In this document: positions 1-8,903 of the stretch, piece by piece
Position numbering within the stretch: the stretch's first letter is position 1
How the letters are laid out: each line of letters starts with the position of its first letter
Assembly: GCA_013285985.1 (NCBI GenBank)
Contig: JABDGR010000004.1
Coordinates: 1 to 44,203 of the forward strand
Length of the DNA: 44,203 nucleotides
From: Verrucomicrobiota bacterium
GTDB taxonomy: Bacteria; Verrucomicrobiota; Verrucomicrobiia; Opitutales; JABDGR01
Direction: 5' to 3'
Made by a program: the position numbers and the translations under genes
The notes under the pieces: model-generated
What the model was told of the DNA's origin: nothing
The model's database searches: none
What the model saw: the letters and a program-made list of their open reading frames with translations, nothing else

Positions 1-12
1 ACACCGTTGGCT

Positions 13-48
13 AGGTTGGGAAGGTTTGATAGGTTGGGAAGGTTGGCT
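13..48. repeat. Four tandem copies of a 9-bp unit (AGGTTGGGA / AGGTTTGAT / AGGTTGGGA / AGGTTGGCT)
   Basis: Direct reading of the sequence; the window starts within or near this element. Confidence 0.8.
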
Positions 49-361
49 GCGCATCGTCCGTGCGTTAGCCAACGCAGGCGAGCGCAGCACTAGATAGGCA
101 TCGTCGGAATGGGTTGGATAGGTTGGAGAGGAAAGAATGAGTTTCGGGTTTCGTGTTTCGGGTTTCGTGTTTACAGTTTTTGCGACTAGAAATAGGTGCC
201 AAGAACAACCACGGATGGCACGGAGGAAGCGGGTGAGAAGCCCCAGCGGCGGGCTGAGGGCAGCCCGCCCTACCCTTAAAACGCGTTCCAGGTGGGGCGC
301 GTTGCCCCCAACGCGCCGTCTGCAGTGATGGGACTCGCGCCAAGACGCGAAGGCGCAAAGG
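41..361. repeat. Copy 1 of a ~325-bp composite direct repeat
   Basis: Near-identical to 878-1205, including GTTTCGN heptads, two perfect hairpins and the tail GGACTCGCGCCAAGACGCGAAGGCGCAAAG. Confidence 0.9.
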
Positions 362-426
362 ACTGACCTCCCGAGCCTGTGGAAAGGCAGAAAAGACCCA
401 AGCGGAACTCCAATCCCGAGCCCTGC

Positions 427-624
427 TCAATTGTCGTCGCCTGAATCGCGATCATGACTGTCGTCATGCTCAATCACACGATTCACGGAATCGGCTGCTT
501 CAGACAATGAGTGCAGGCTAGGAGTGGACTTACTGCTGGCCGCCGCGCAGGCACCCCGCTTTGCGGCTGCACAAGCGCTGGCATGCACCGCCTTAACCGC
601 TGGAATAAGTAGAAGATGAATCAT
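427..624 (-). CDS. Small 65-aa hypothetical protein with two Cys and an acidic C-terminus
   Basis: Minus-strand ORF preceded by a good Shine-Dalgarno (ATAGGAGAAACGCC-ATG) and an AT-rich upstream region; lies between the two repeat copies. Confidence 0.5.
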   Translation of the reverse strand: MIHLLLIPAVKAVHASACAAAKRGACAAASSKSTPSLHSLSEAADSVNRVIEHDDSHDRDSGDDN

Positions 625-877
625 GGCGTTTCTCCTATGGTTTTTAGTGGTTGAGTGGGACAGTTATCCAATACACCATTATATCACTTTTGTCAAAGGG
701 ATTTTCCATTTTTTACGATTTTCCGATTCATACGAACGTTTGTTTTATGTATATTCGGCTATAAACAAGCATTAGGCCATTCAAAGGATCCCTGAAGGCG
801 CGGGAGGCGGGCGATTTTGCCGGTGCGGGTGCTCATCCCGTCAGCTTAAAGCGAGGGAGCGCAAAGCGGTAGCAATA

Positions 878-1205
878 GGTTGGCTGCGCATCGTCCGTGG
901 TTAGCCAACGCAGGCGAGCACGACACTTCGATAGGCATCGTCGGAATGGGTTGGGTAGGTTGGGGAGGAAAGAATGAGTTTCGGGTTTCGAGTTTCGGGT
1001 TTCGTGTTTACAGTTTTTGCGACTAGAAATAGGCGCCTAAAAGAGGAAAAGCCACGGACAACACGGAGGGAACAGATGAGAAACCCGAGCGGCGGGCTGA
1101 GGGCAGCCCGCCCTACCCTTAAAACGCGTTCCAGGTGGGGCGCGTTGCCCCCAACGCGCCGTTCTGCAGTGATGGGACTCGCGCCAAGACGCGAAGGCGC
1201 AAAGG
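878..1205. repeat. Copy 2 of the ~325-bp composite direct repeat
   Basis: Near-identical to 41-361. Confidence 0.9.
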
Positions 1206-1320
1206 GCCTCAGGAGGGCGAAGGGTAAAATGTAAAATCTGGCCCTTTTTCGGGCCCCATGTAATGTACCTGCTCTTTGCTTGCCTTAGTTTAGCCGACAC
1301 CTAAAGGATAAATAGCAGCC

Positions 1321-1656
1321 ATGGAAATCGTGGACAATAAACCCGTCTTAAAGCGCGATTCGTTAGCAGCGGTCGCTTTCTATCTCGGGGTTATCATCAT
1401 GATTTTTCCAACGGAAGCTGACTACCTTTATGTCTTTCATCGCGAGCAGGATTTCGTCAGGGCGACATTGTTCGCCATCGTCTGTTTTGCGATAGTGTTT
1501 ACCCCGTTTTTCCTGGCATGGCGCAGATGGCGACGCCAGCCAAACGTCTGGAAAAGTCGGGGCTATTTGATAGCCACGCTCATCATTCTCGTCCTTAACG
1601 TTCTGATGATTATCGTAATGTTTGCCGGTGCCTTGCAGCACAGAACGAACACTTAA
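1321..1656 (+). CDS. Small predicted membrane protein (111 aa, three hydrophobic segments)
   Basis: ATG with upstream AAGGA; hydrophobic segments [57 protein letters not shown]. Confidence 0.6.
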   Translation: MEIVDNKPVLKRDSLAAVAFYLGVIIMIFPTEADYLYVFHREQDFVRATLFAIVCFAIVFTPFFLAWRRWRRQPNVWKSRGYLIATLIILVLNVLMIIVMFAGALQHRTNT

Positions 1657-3074
1657 TACCGATAGTGCTCGGGCTTGTACGGCCCCTCGATGGGCACGCC
1701 AATATACTCCGCTTGATCCGGGCGGAGCTTGGTGAGCTTGACGCCGATTTTTTCGAGGTGGAGGCGGGCGACTTCCTCGTCCAATTTCTTGGGGAGAATA
1801 TAAACGCCGGGGGAATATTTGTCGCGGTTGGCCCAGAGGTCCATTTGCGCGAGGACCTGGTTCGAAAACGAATTCGACATCACGAACGACGGGTGGCCGG
1901 TGGCACAGCCGAGGTTGACGAGCCGGCCTTCCGCCAGCATGTAGAGCGAGCGGCCGCCGGGGACGTCGTAGCGGTCCACCTGGGGCTTCATATTGACCTT
2001 CTTCACGCCGGGGGCCGTGTTCAATTTGTCCACCTGGATTTCGTTGTCGAAGTGGCCGATGTTGCAGACGATGGCCTGGTCCTTCATCTTGAGCAGGTGC
2101 TCGACGGTGATGATGTCCTTGTTGCCGGTGCAGGTGACGTAGATGTCGGCGAGGCCGAGGGTGTCCTCCAGCGTGGTGACCTGGAAGCCGGCCATCGCGG
2201 CCTGGAGCGCGCAAATGGGGTCCACCTCGGTGACGAGGACGATGGCGCCGAGACCGCGGAGGGATTGGGCGGAGCCTTTGCCGACGTCGCCATAACCGCA
2301 GACGACGGCGGTCTTGCCGGCGATCATGACGTCCGTGGCGCGCTTGATGCCGTCCACGAGCGATTCGCGGCAGCCGTATAAATTGTCAAACTTGGACTTG
2401 GTGACCGAGTCGTTGACGTTGATGGCGGGGACGAGGAGCGCGCCCGTCTCAAAGCGCTGGTAAAGGCGGTGCACGCCGGTGGTGGTTTCCTCGGAGACGC
2501 CCTTCCAATCCGGCACGATTTTGTGCCAGTGGCCGGGGTGCTCGCGGTGGATTTTTTTGAGGAGGTCCTTGATGACCTTTTCCTCGTGGCTGCCGGAGGC
2601 GGAGTTGACCCAGTCGCTGCCGTTTTCGAGTTCAAAGCCTTTGTGGATTAAAAGCGTGGCGTCGCCGCCGTCGTCCACGATGAGTTGCGGGCCAGAGCCG
2701 TTGGGCCACGTCAACATGCGCCAGGTGCATTCCCAGTATTCCTCCAGCGTCTCGCCCTTCCAGGCGAAGACGGGCGTGCCACCCTTGGCGATGGCGGCGG
2801 CGGCGTCATCCTGCGTGGAGAAAATGTTGCAGGAGGCCCAGCGCACGTCCGCGCCGAGGGCGTTGAGCGTCTCGATGAGGACGGCCGTCTCGGTCGTCAT
2901 ATGGAGCGAGCCGGAAACGCGGACGCCCTTGAGCGGCTTGGTCTTCGCGTATTTGGCGCGGATGGAGAGCAGACCGGGCATTTCGTGCTCGGCCATGCCG
3001 ATGCGCTTGCGGCCGAGTTCGGCGAGGGAGAGGTCGGCGACTTTGTAGTCGGGAGCGGTGGTAGTGGTGCTCAT
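1653..3074 (-). CDS. ahcY: Adenosylhomocysteinase (S-adenosyl-L-homocysteine hydrolase)
   Basis: Full-length SAHH signature: [55 protein letters not shown]-terminal KPEHYRY. Confidence 0.97.
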   Translation of the reverse strand: MSTTTTAPDYKVADLSLAELGRKRIGMAEHEMPGLLSIRAKYAKTKPLKGVRVSGSLHMTTETAVLIETLNALGADVRWASCNIFSTQDDAAAAIAKGGTPVFAWKGETLEEYWECTWRMLTWPNGSGPQLIVDDGGDATLLIHKGFELENGSDWVNSASGSHEEKVIKDLLKKIHREHPGHWHKIVPDWKGVSEETTTGVHRLYQRFETGALLVPAINVNDSVTKSKFDNLYGCRESLVDGIKRATDVMIAGKTAVVCGYGDVGKGSAQSLRGLGAIVLVTEVDPICALQAAMAGFQVTTLEDTLGLADIYVTCTGNKDIITVEHLLKMKDQAIVCNIGHFDNEIQVDKLNTAPGVKKVNMKPQVDRYDVPGGRSLYMLAEGRLVNLGCATGHPSFVMSNSFSNQVLAQMDLWANRDKYSPGVYILPKKLDEEVARLHLEKIGVKLTKLRPDQAEYIGVPIEGPYKPEHYRY

Positions 3075-3089
3075 GGGAATTGAAAAGTT

Positions 3090-3206
3090 TCGGGTTGCGA
3101 GTTTCGGGTTTCGGGTTGGAATGGCGGACTGGGAGTTTCAGGGTTCGAGTTTGAAGTTTCGGGTTTTGTCTTGGATAACTCGAAACGCGAAACCCGAAAC
3201 GCGAAA
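3090..3206. repeat. GTTTCGN heptad repeats in inverted arms filling the metK-ahcY intergenic gap
   Basis: GTTTCGG/GTTGCGA/GTTTCGG/GTTTCGG near 3090-3120; reverse complement of 3178-3206 reads GTTTCGC/GTTTCGG/GTTTCGC/GTTTCGA. Confidence 0.85.
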
Positions 3207-4376
3207 CTATTTTACGGCTTTGAGGAGGGCGTCCACCTTGTCGGTGTCTTCCCAGGAAAGGCCGGTTTTGCCGAAGTGGCCGTAGTTGGTGGTGCTGCGG
3301 TAAATCGGGCGCAAAAGGTCGAGCTGGCGGACGATGTCCGCGGGCTTGAAGGAGAAGACCGCGTTGATGGCGGCGATGATGCGGCGCTCGGCGATGGCGT
3401 TGGTGCCAAAGGTGTCCACATGGATGCTCGTCGGGCGCGGGTGGCCGATGGCATAGGCGATTTGCAGCTCACACTTTTTGGCGAGGCGCGCGGCGACGAC
3501 GTTTTTCGCGACCCAGCGGCACATATACGCGGCGGAGCGATCCACCTTCGAGGGGTCCTTGCCGGAGAAGGCGCCGCCACCGTGGCGGGCCCAGCCGCCG
3601 TAGCTGTCCACAATGATTTTGCGGCCGGTGAGGCCGGAGTCGCCCTGCGGGCCGCCGACGACGAACTTGCCGGTGGGGTTGATGAGGAACTCGGTGCGCT
3701 TGGTGAGCAGGCGGGACGGGAGAACTTTTTTAATGACCTGCTCGATGCAGAATTTTTCGATGGTGCGGTGCGCGGCGCTCGCGGCGTGCTGGGTGGAGAT
3801 GACGACGCTGCGGATGGCGACGGGCTTGAAATTCACGTATTCGACGGCGACCTGGGATTTGCAATCGGGGCGGAGCCAGGGCGCGAGGTTCGTGCGCTTG
3901 CGGATGCGCGTCAGCTCGCGGTTGAGGCGGTGGGCGAACATCACCGGCGCGGGCATGAGCTCGCGAGTGTCGTCGCACGCGTAGCCAAACATGATGCCCT
4001 GGTCGCCGGCGCCTTGTTCGGCGGTTTTCTTGCCCTTGGCCTTGCGGGCGTCCACGCCCTGGGCGATGTCGGGCGACTGGCGGGTGAGCGCGTTGGTGAT
4101 AAAGACCTGGTCGGCGTGGAAAACGTCGTCGGCATTGACGTAGCCGATGTCGCGAATGGCGTCGCGGACGATGCGCTCGTAATTGAGGCGGGCCTTGGTG
4201 GTGATTTCGCCGGCGATGAAGACGCAGTTGCTCTTGACGAGGGTTTCGCAGGCGACGCGGCTGCGCGGGTCCTGTTCGAGGCAGGCGTCAAGGACGCTGT
4301 CGGAAATGAAGTCGGCGACCTTGTCCGGATGGCCTTCGCCGACGGACTCGGAAGAGAAGATGAAGCGGTCTGGCAT
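3207..4376 (-). CDS. metK: S-adenosylmethionine synthetase
   Basis: MetK motifs: [59 protein letters not shown]. Confidence 0.97.
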   Translation of the reverse strand: MPDRFIFSSESVGEGHPDKVADFISDSVLDACLEQDPRSRVACETLVKSNCVFIAGEITTKARLNYERIVRDAIRDIGYVNADDVFHADQVFITNALTRQSPDIAQGVDARKAKGKKTAEQGAGDQGIMFGYACDDTRELMPAPVMFAHRLNRELTRIRKRTNLAPWLRPDCKSQVAVEYVNFKPVAIRSVVISTQHAASAAHRTIEKFCIEQVIKKVLPSRLLTKRTEFLINPTGKFVVGGPQGDSGLTGRKIIVDSYGGWARHGGGAFSGKDPSKVDRSAAYMCRWVAKNVVAARLAKKCELQIAYAIGHPRPTSIHVDTFGTNAIAERRIIAAINAVFSFKPADIVRQLDLLRPIYRSTTNYGHFGKTGLSWEDTDKVDALLKAVK

Positions 4377-4469
4377 AAGAAGCGGGCACCCTACCCGCCT
4401 CTTGAGTCACTTGCAAGCATATATCAACGCATCTGGATGGGTTGATGCGTCAGCGCCCATCTCCGCCAG

Positions 4470-4490
4470 GGGGAGGGGGGTCCCCTCCCC
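4470..4490. terminator. Perfect GC-rich hairpin directly after the protease stop codon
   Basis: GGGGAGGGG-ggt-CCCCTCCCC; T-rich flank (TTATTTT) lies on the + side only, so function as a minus-strand terminator is uncertain. Confidence 0.3.
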
Positions 4491-6215
4491 TTATTTTCCA
4501 GCCGGGAGAGTCTCCGTCACATAAGCCGGCGCGAGCGAGCCGCCGTTGGTGTCCGTGCGATAGACGTAGAATTGATTGACGGCGCCGGGCTTGAGGAGGG
4601 CGCGTAGTTGCTCCAGCGACGTCACGGGCTTTTGATTGACCTCCGTAATGACGACGGTGCGGTTGCCGAATTCATAAAAATAAGGCGAATTGCGCGCGAC
4701 GTCGGTAATGACGAGGCCGCCGCCAACTTTATCCTTGTCGGGCAAGCTCATCTGCTTGCGCAGGTCTTCCGTCAGGGGAATCAGGGAAACACCTTCGAGG
4801 ATTTCGTTGACGTTGCGCGGCGCCGGGACGGCGGTGGGTGCGGGCACGGGCGGCGGCTCCGGAGTATACCGGGGCGTGGCCGAATTGTCGGCGGGTACCG
4901 GGATGGTGGCGGGGATGGCTGGTTCTGAACCAAATAATTCTTCGTGGTCAGCCAGGCGGACTTTGAAAACTTTGGGTTCGCCGTCGCGCAAGACCGTCAA
5001 ATTGATGGTTGAGCCCGGGTTGGACAAAGCGACCAGGTAGTGCAACTTGGAAGGCGAGTCCACTTCGTCGTCGTTAATCTTGACGATGACGTCGCCGTGT
5101 TTGAGGCCGGAACTGGCGGCCGGGCCATTGGCCGGGCTGAAGTCCGTAATCAGCGCGCCGTGCGTACCCGGCAGGCCCATGACTTGGGCGATGTCGCTCG
5201 TAATTTCCTGGGACTGGACACCCAGGGCGCCGCGGCGGACTTTGCCGTCCTTGATGAGGTCGTCGGAAACTTTGCGCACCATTGAGGATGGAATGGCAAA
5301 ACCAATGCCGATGCTGCCGCCGTCGGAGGAGTTGGAAACGATGGCGGTGTTGAGGCCGACCAGCCGACCGTACACATCCACCAGCGGGCCGCCGGAATTA
5401 CCCGGGTTGATGGCGGCGTCGGTCTGGATAAAGTCTTCATCGCCAGCGCCGGGATCCTGCGTGTCGCCAATCAAATCGAGTTCGCTGCGGCCGGTGGCAG
5501 AAACAATGCCGTGCGTGACGGTCAGGCCGACGTCCATGGGGTTGCCCACGGCGAAGACGATGTCACCGACTTTGATTTTTTCGCTGTCGGCCATTTTGAT
5601 GACCGGCAAATTTTTGGCGTTAATTTTGATGAGGGCGAGGTCGGTCAGCTTGTCGCTGCCGATGAGCTTGCCCTCGAATTCGCGGCCGTCCGGCAATTTG
5701 ACCAGGAAGCCGTCCGCCGGCTGGTCCGTGCGGTCGTCGGTGATGACGTGGTGGTTGGTGACGATATAACCGTCGGAAGAAATGATGCAGCCGGAACCGA
5801 CCCCCATGACGATGTATTTGTTGGACTGGGCATCCGTCCAGGTCAGGTCGGGCGGGATATTTTGCGGAGGGGTATTGTAGTAGCCGCGGTTGCGACCCCG
5901 GAATGGGCGCGCGGGGGAATTGGCCACCGGCACAATCTTGCGGGAGGGGTTGATGCAGACCACCCCGGGCGTGACGGTGCCAAGCATGTCCGCATAACTC
6001 GCGATTGGCGCGTGGTTGGAACGGTCCAGCGGCGTTTCATCGAAATAATAATGGATGGGGCCGGACGCCGGGGAAACTTGCAGTGCCGGGTTTACGTCGG
6101 GCTTGGTGGTGGCGGCCGAATCTTCGGCGGAGGCTGGTGCGGCGATGGACCAGACAAAGACGGCCAGCCCGGCCAGCACAGCCGTAATTTTCGGGGCAGG
6201 ATGTGCGTGTTTCAT
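4491..6215 (-). CDS. HtrA/Deg-family S1C trypsin-like serine protease with PDZ domains
   Basis: Signal peptide; catalytic motifs TNHHVI, DLALIKI, GNSGGPL; PDZ-like segments after the protease domain. Confidence 0.93.
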   Translation of the reverse strand: MKHAHPAPKITAVLAGLAVFVWSIAAPASAEDSAATTKPDVNPALQVSPASGPIHYYFDETPLDRSNHAPIASYADMLGTVTPGVVCINPSRKIVPVANSPARPFRGRNRGYYNTPPQNIPPDLTWTDAQSNKYIVMGVGSGCIISSDGYIVTNHHVITDDRTDQPADGFLVKLPDGREFEGKLIGSDKLTDLALIKINAKNLPVIKMADSEKIKVGDIVFAVGNPMDVGLTVTHGIVSATGRSELDLIGDTQDPGAGDEDFIQTDAAINPGNSGGPLVDVYGRLVGLNTAIVSNSSDGGSIGIGFAIPSSMVRKVSDDLIKDGKVRRGALGVQSQEITSDIAQVMGLPGTHGALITDFSPANGPAASSGLKHGDVIVKINDDEVDSPSKLHYLVALSNPGSTINLTVLRDGEPKVFKVRLADHEELFGSEPAIPATIPVPADNSATPRYTPEPPPVPAPTAVPAPRNVNEILEGVSLIPLTEDLRKQMSLPDKDKVGGGLVITDVARNSPYFYEFGNRTVVITEVNQKPVTSLEQLRALLKPGAVNQFYVYRTDTNGGSLAPAYVTETLPAGK

Positions 6216-6272
6216 GGGTAATTTATACCTTACGAACCCAAATAACGCCAGATTGTTCCGGCAAAAAATTTG

Positions 6273-7154
6273 TCAAGTCTCGGTGGCTTCCGCAACCGCC
6301 GAAGAACCCGCCCGGCGGGGATGAATGACAAAGGCGAGGGCGTAAAATGCCGCCGCCCACAAGACGATGGTCGCGCCTGTGGGCGTATCCCAATAAAAAG
6401 AAGAAATGAGCCCTCCGACACCGGCGGTGAGGGCGATGCTCGCGGCCCAAACAAGATACTGGCGGGTGTCGCGCGCCAGCATGCGCGCCGCAGCCGCGGG
6501 CAGAACCAGAAAGGCGTTTATCAACAACAGGCCAATCCAGGGAATGACCATGGTCACCGCAACCGCGACCAGCAAGGCGAACCCCGTTTGCACCCAAGCC
6601 ACGCGCACGCCGCGGCTGCCGGCGAGGGATGCGTTCAAACCCGTCAAGGCGAGGGCATTGAACCAACGCCAGGCCAGCGCGATGGCCACCATTAACACCA
6701 CGGCCAGCCCGGCCAGGCCGTGACCGGTGATGCCCAGCACGTCACCGATGAGGTAGGTGACGAGGCGGTTAGACTGCCCGCTGCGGGAAAGCAGCATGAT
6801 GCCTAGAGCAACGGAAAAAGCCATGAACACGCCGAGCACGGTGTCGGCCGCGGCGCGGGAACGGCGCTGCACCCATGTCATCAGCAACGCGATGGCCACG
6901 GCCCAAGCGAGCATCGCCCACCACGGCTCGGCCAGGCGAGCCACCACGCCGATGCCCAGTCCGGCCAGCGCCGCATGGCCCAAAGTGTCGGAAAAAAATA
7001 CCAGGCGTAATCCGACTACCTGGGTGCCGATGAGCGCGAACAACGGCGCCGCCAGAAAAACCGCGAGCAGCGCCAGGCGCATGTAACCATAATGCGCCCA
7101 GTCCCAAGGCAGCGCGCCAATCAAACTATGCCAAAATTCGGAGAGAAAATGCAT
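6273..7154 (-). CDS. Metal (Zn/Mn) ABC transporter permease, ABC-3 family
   Basis: Multi-pass protein with GTQVVGLRLVFFSDTLGHAALAGLGIG and GLLLINAFLVLPAAAARMLARD; adjacent to ATPase and binding protein. Confidence 0.9.
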   Translation of the reverse strand: MHFLSEFWHSLIGALPWDWAHYGYMRLALLAVFLAAPLFALIGTQVVGLRLVFFSDTLGHAALAGLGIGVVARLAEPWWAMLAWAVAIALLMTWVQRRSRAAADTVLGVFMAFSVALGIMLLSRSGQSNRLVTYLIGDVLGITGHGLAGLAVVLMVAIALAWRWFNALALTGLNASLAGSRGVRVAWVQTGFALLVAVAVTMVIPWIGLLLINAFLVLPAAAARMLARDTRQYLVWAASIALTAGVGGLISSFYWDTPTGATIVLWAAAFYALAFVIHPRRAGSSAVAEATET

Positions 7155-7161
7155 AAGGAAA

Positions 7162-7950
7162 TCAGTGTGCGCCGATTTTTTTCAGCACTTCAGCCGGCGG
7201 GCCGGCGGCCAGCAGCCGGCGGTCGAGGAAAAATACCCGGTCGGCAACCCGGGCCACGGCGGCCAGATCGTGGGAGACGAGCACCACCGCCATGTCGAAG
7301 CGTCCGCGCAAGCGCGCCACCAATTCGTAAAAACGCGCCAACCCGGCAGCGTCCAGGCCTTGTTGTGGTTCGTCGAGCAGCAGCAAATCCGGCGAGGGGG
7401 AGAGGGAGAGCGCGAGCAAAACACGCTGCAATTCCCCACCAGACAAATCACCGAGGCGGCGATTGAGCAGATGGGCGGCGTCCACTTCCGCCAGCGAGGT
7501 GTCGGCCGCGGCGCGAACAGTGTCCGACAATCCGAGAAATGCCGGCTGCCTCCCCGCCGTCAAGGCGAAGAGGTCGGCGACGGTCAAAGGTGCGGCCCGG
7601 TCAAATCCGAGGCGCTGGGGGACGTAGCCGATGACCAGGCGGCGGCGGGTGGGATGGCCGGGGCCGCCATGAAATTGGCAACTGCCGGAAATGGGCACTT
7701 CGCCCAGCAGTGCGCGCAAAAGCGTGGTCTTGCCCGCACCGTTCGGGCCGACCAGCGCGGTGATTTCTCCGCAGCGCAAATCGAAGCTGAGGTCTTCCAG
7801 CACAATCTGCCCGCTCAGTTGCACACCCAAATTACGTACGTGGGTCAAACACGCCCCGCACGGCGCATGGGGCGCTTCGACATTCACCAGCGTATCATTA
7901 GGGACGATCACGAAATTAATGGGCAGCGGTAGTCCGGGCGGAGTAATCAT
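7162..7950 (-). CDS. Metal ABC transporter ATP-binding protein
   Basis: Walker A GPNGAGKTT, signature LSGGELQRV, Walker B LLLLDEP; start chosen at internal ATG (ORF extends to 8031). Confidence 0.9.
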   Translation of the reverse strand: MITPPGLPLPINFVIVPNDTLVNVEAPHAPCGACLTHVRNLGVQLSGQIVLEDLSFDLRCGEITALVGPNGAGKTTLLRALLGEVPISGSCQFHGGPGHPTRRRLVIGYVPQRLGFDRAAPLTVADLFALTAGRQPAFLGLSDTVRAAADTSLAEVDAAHLLNRRLGDLSGGELQRVLLALSLSPSPDLLLLDEPQQGLDAAGLARFYELVARLRGRFDMAVVLVSHDLAAVARVADRVFFLDRRLLAAGPPAEVLKKIGAH

Positions 7951-8860
7951 CGAGACCGAACGCAATGCGCAGTGTCGAAAGGTTTTTATCCATGGCCCGG
8001 AAATAAGCTTCCTTGGCTGCCGCGGGTTCAAGCGGGCCGGTCGTCACCGTATCCAAACTGTAAAGCGGGCGGCCCAATTCACGGCTCAAGACTTCCGCGG
8101 CGGGATTTTTGGCGTCAATTTCCGTCAGCAGCGCCACCTGGCCGGACGCGGAACGCACGCGCACCGCCACATCGGCCAATTCGCGGGCGCTGGGGTTCTG
8201 TCCCGGCGCGGGCTCGAGAATGGCGACCATTTCCAGATTCAAGTCGCGCGCGAGATACGGCAGGGAATCATGAAAGGCCACAAAGCGGCGCACCGGCGCT
8301 GGCGCGAGCACGTCGCGCATGTGCGCAGCCAGCCCTTCCTGCCGGGTGGCATAAGCCTCGCCGTTTTTTCGGTAAAGGGACGCATGCGCGGGGTCGGCAG
8401 TTGCGAGGGCCGCGGCGATGTTGCGGGTCTGTCTGGCCGCGGTGAGGGGCGAAACCCAGAGATGGGGATTATCTTCTCCTTCGATCTTGAGCAGAGCGAT
8501 TCCCGCGCTGGCATCCACCACTTTCAATTGCGGGCATTGGGCGGCGAGTTTGCCCAGGTAGCCTTCCAAGCCAGTGCCATTGATGATAAAAACATTCGCC
8601 CCCATCAGTGTTTTCATGTCGCCGGGGGTGAGTTGGTAATCTTCGGGGCAGCCCGTAGCCGTGGGAACCAGATTGGACACCTGCACTCCGGGAACGCCGT
8701 CCGTGAGGTTGAGGAGGGTCACATAAAGCGGGTAAAACTCCGCCACTACCTGAAAATTTGCCGAAACCGGCACCAGCGAACGCGCCCCACAGGCCGCCAG
8801 GAAGGACAGCCCAACGGCCAGCACGGCCGCTCCGGCCCGACGGGGATGCAAAAAATCCAT
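7916..8860 (-). CDS. Metal ABC transporter substrate-binding lipoprotein (ZnuA/TroA-like)
   Basis: Lipobox-like LSFLAACGA; FHDSLPYLARDLNLEM; EPAPGQNPSARELADV; overlaps the ATPase gene. Confidence 0.9.
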   Translation of the reverse strand: MDFLHPRRAGAAVLAVGLSFLAACGARSLVPVSANFQVVAEFYPLYVTLLNLTDGVPGVQVSNLVPTATGCPEDYQLTPGDMKTLMGANVFIINGTGLEGYLGKLAAQCPQLKVVDASAGIALLKIEGEDNPHLWVSPLTAARQTRNIAAALATADPAHASLYRKNGEAYATRQEGLAAHMRDVLAPAPVRRFVAFHDSLPYLARDLNLEMVAILEPAPGQNPSARELADVAVRVRSASGQVALLTEIDAKNPAAEVLSRELGRPLYSLDTVTTGPLEPAAAKEAYFRAMDKNLSTLRIAFGLDDYSARTTAAH

Positions 8861-8879
8861 CCCACCACTATTTCGTTAA

Positions 8880-8894
8880 TGCAAGTTTATTGCA
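8880..8894. promoter_or_regulatory. Candidate Fur-superfamily (Zur/Mur/Fur-like) operator TGCAA-N5-TTGCA
   Basis: Perfect 5-bp inverted repeat TGCAAGTTTATTGCA, 20 bp upstream of the metal-binding protein start. Confidence 0.5.
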
Positions 8895-8903
8895 AGTAAA
8901 AAC

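Noticed and set aside
137-328. 63-aa ORF (MSFGFRVSGFVF...), and related 974-1234 and 65-430
   Set aside because: Translations of the intergenic repeat element itself (heptads and hairpins); no sign of a conserved protein.
1363-2214. 283-aa minus-strand ORF overlapping ahcY in another frame
   Set aside because: Out-of-frame with ahcY; Arg/Pro/His-rich composition typical of a spurious frame.
3171-4445. 424-aa plus-strand ORF antisense to metK
   Set aside because: Shadow ORF of a high-GC coding region; metK on the minus strand has full motif support and this frame has no recognisable domain.
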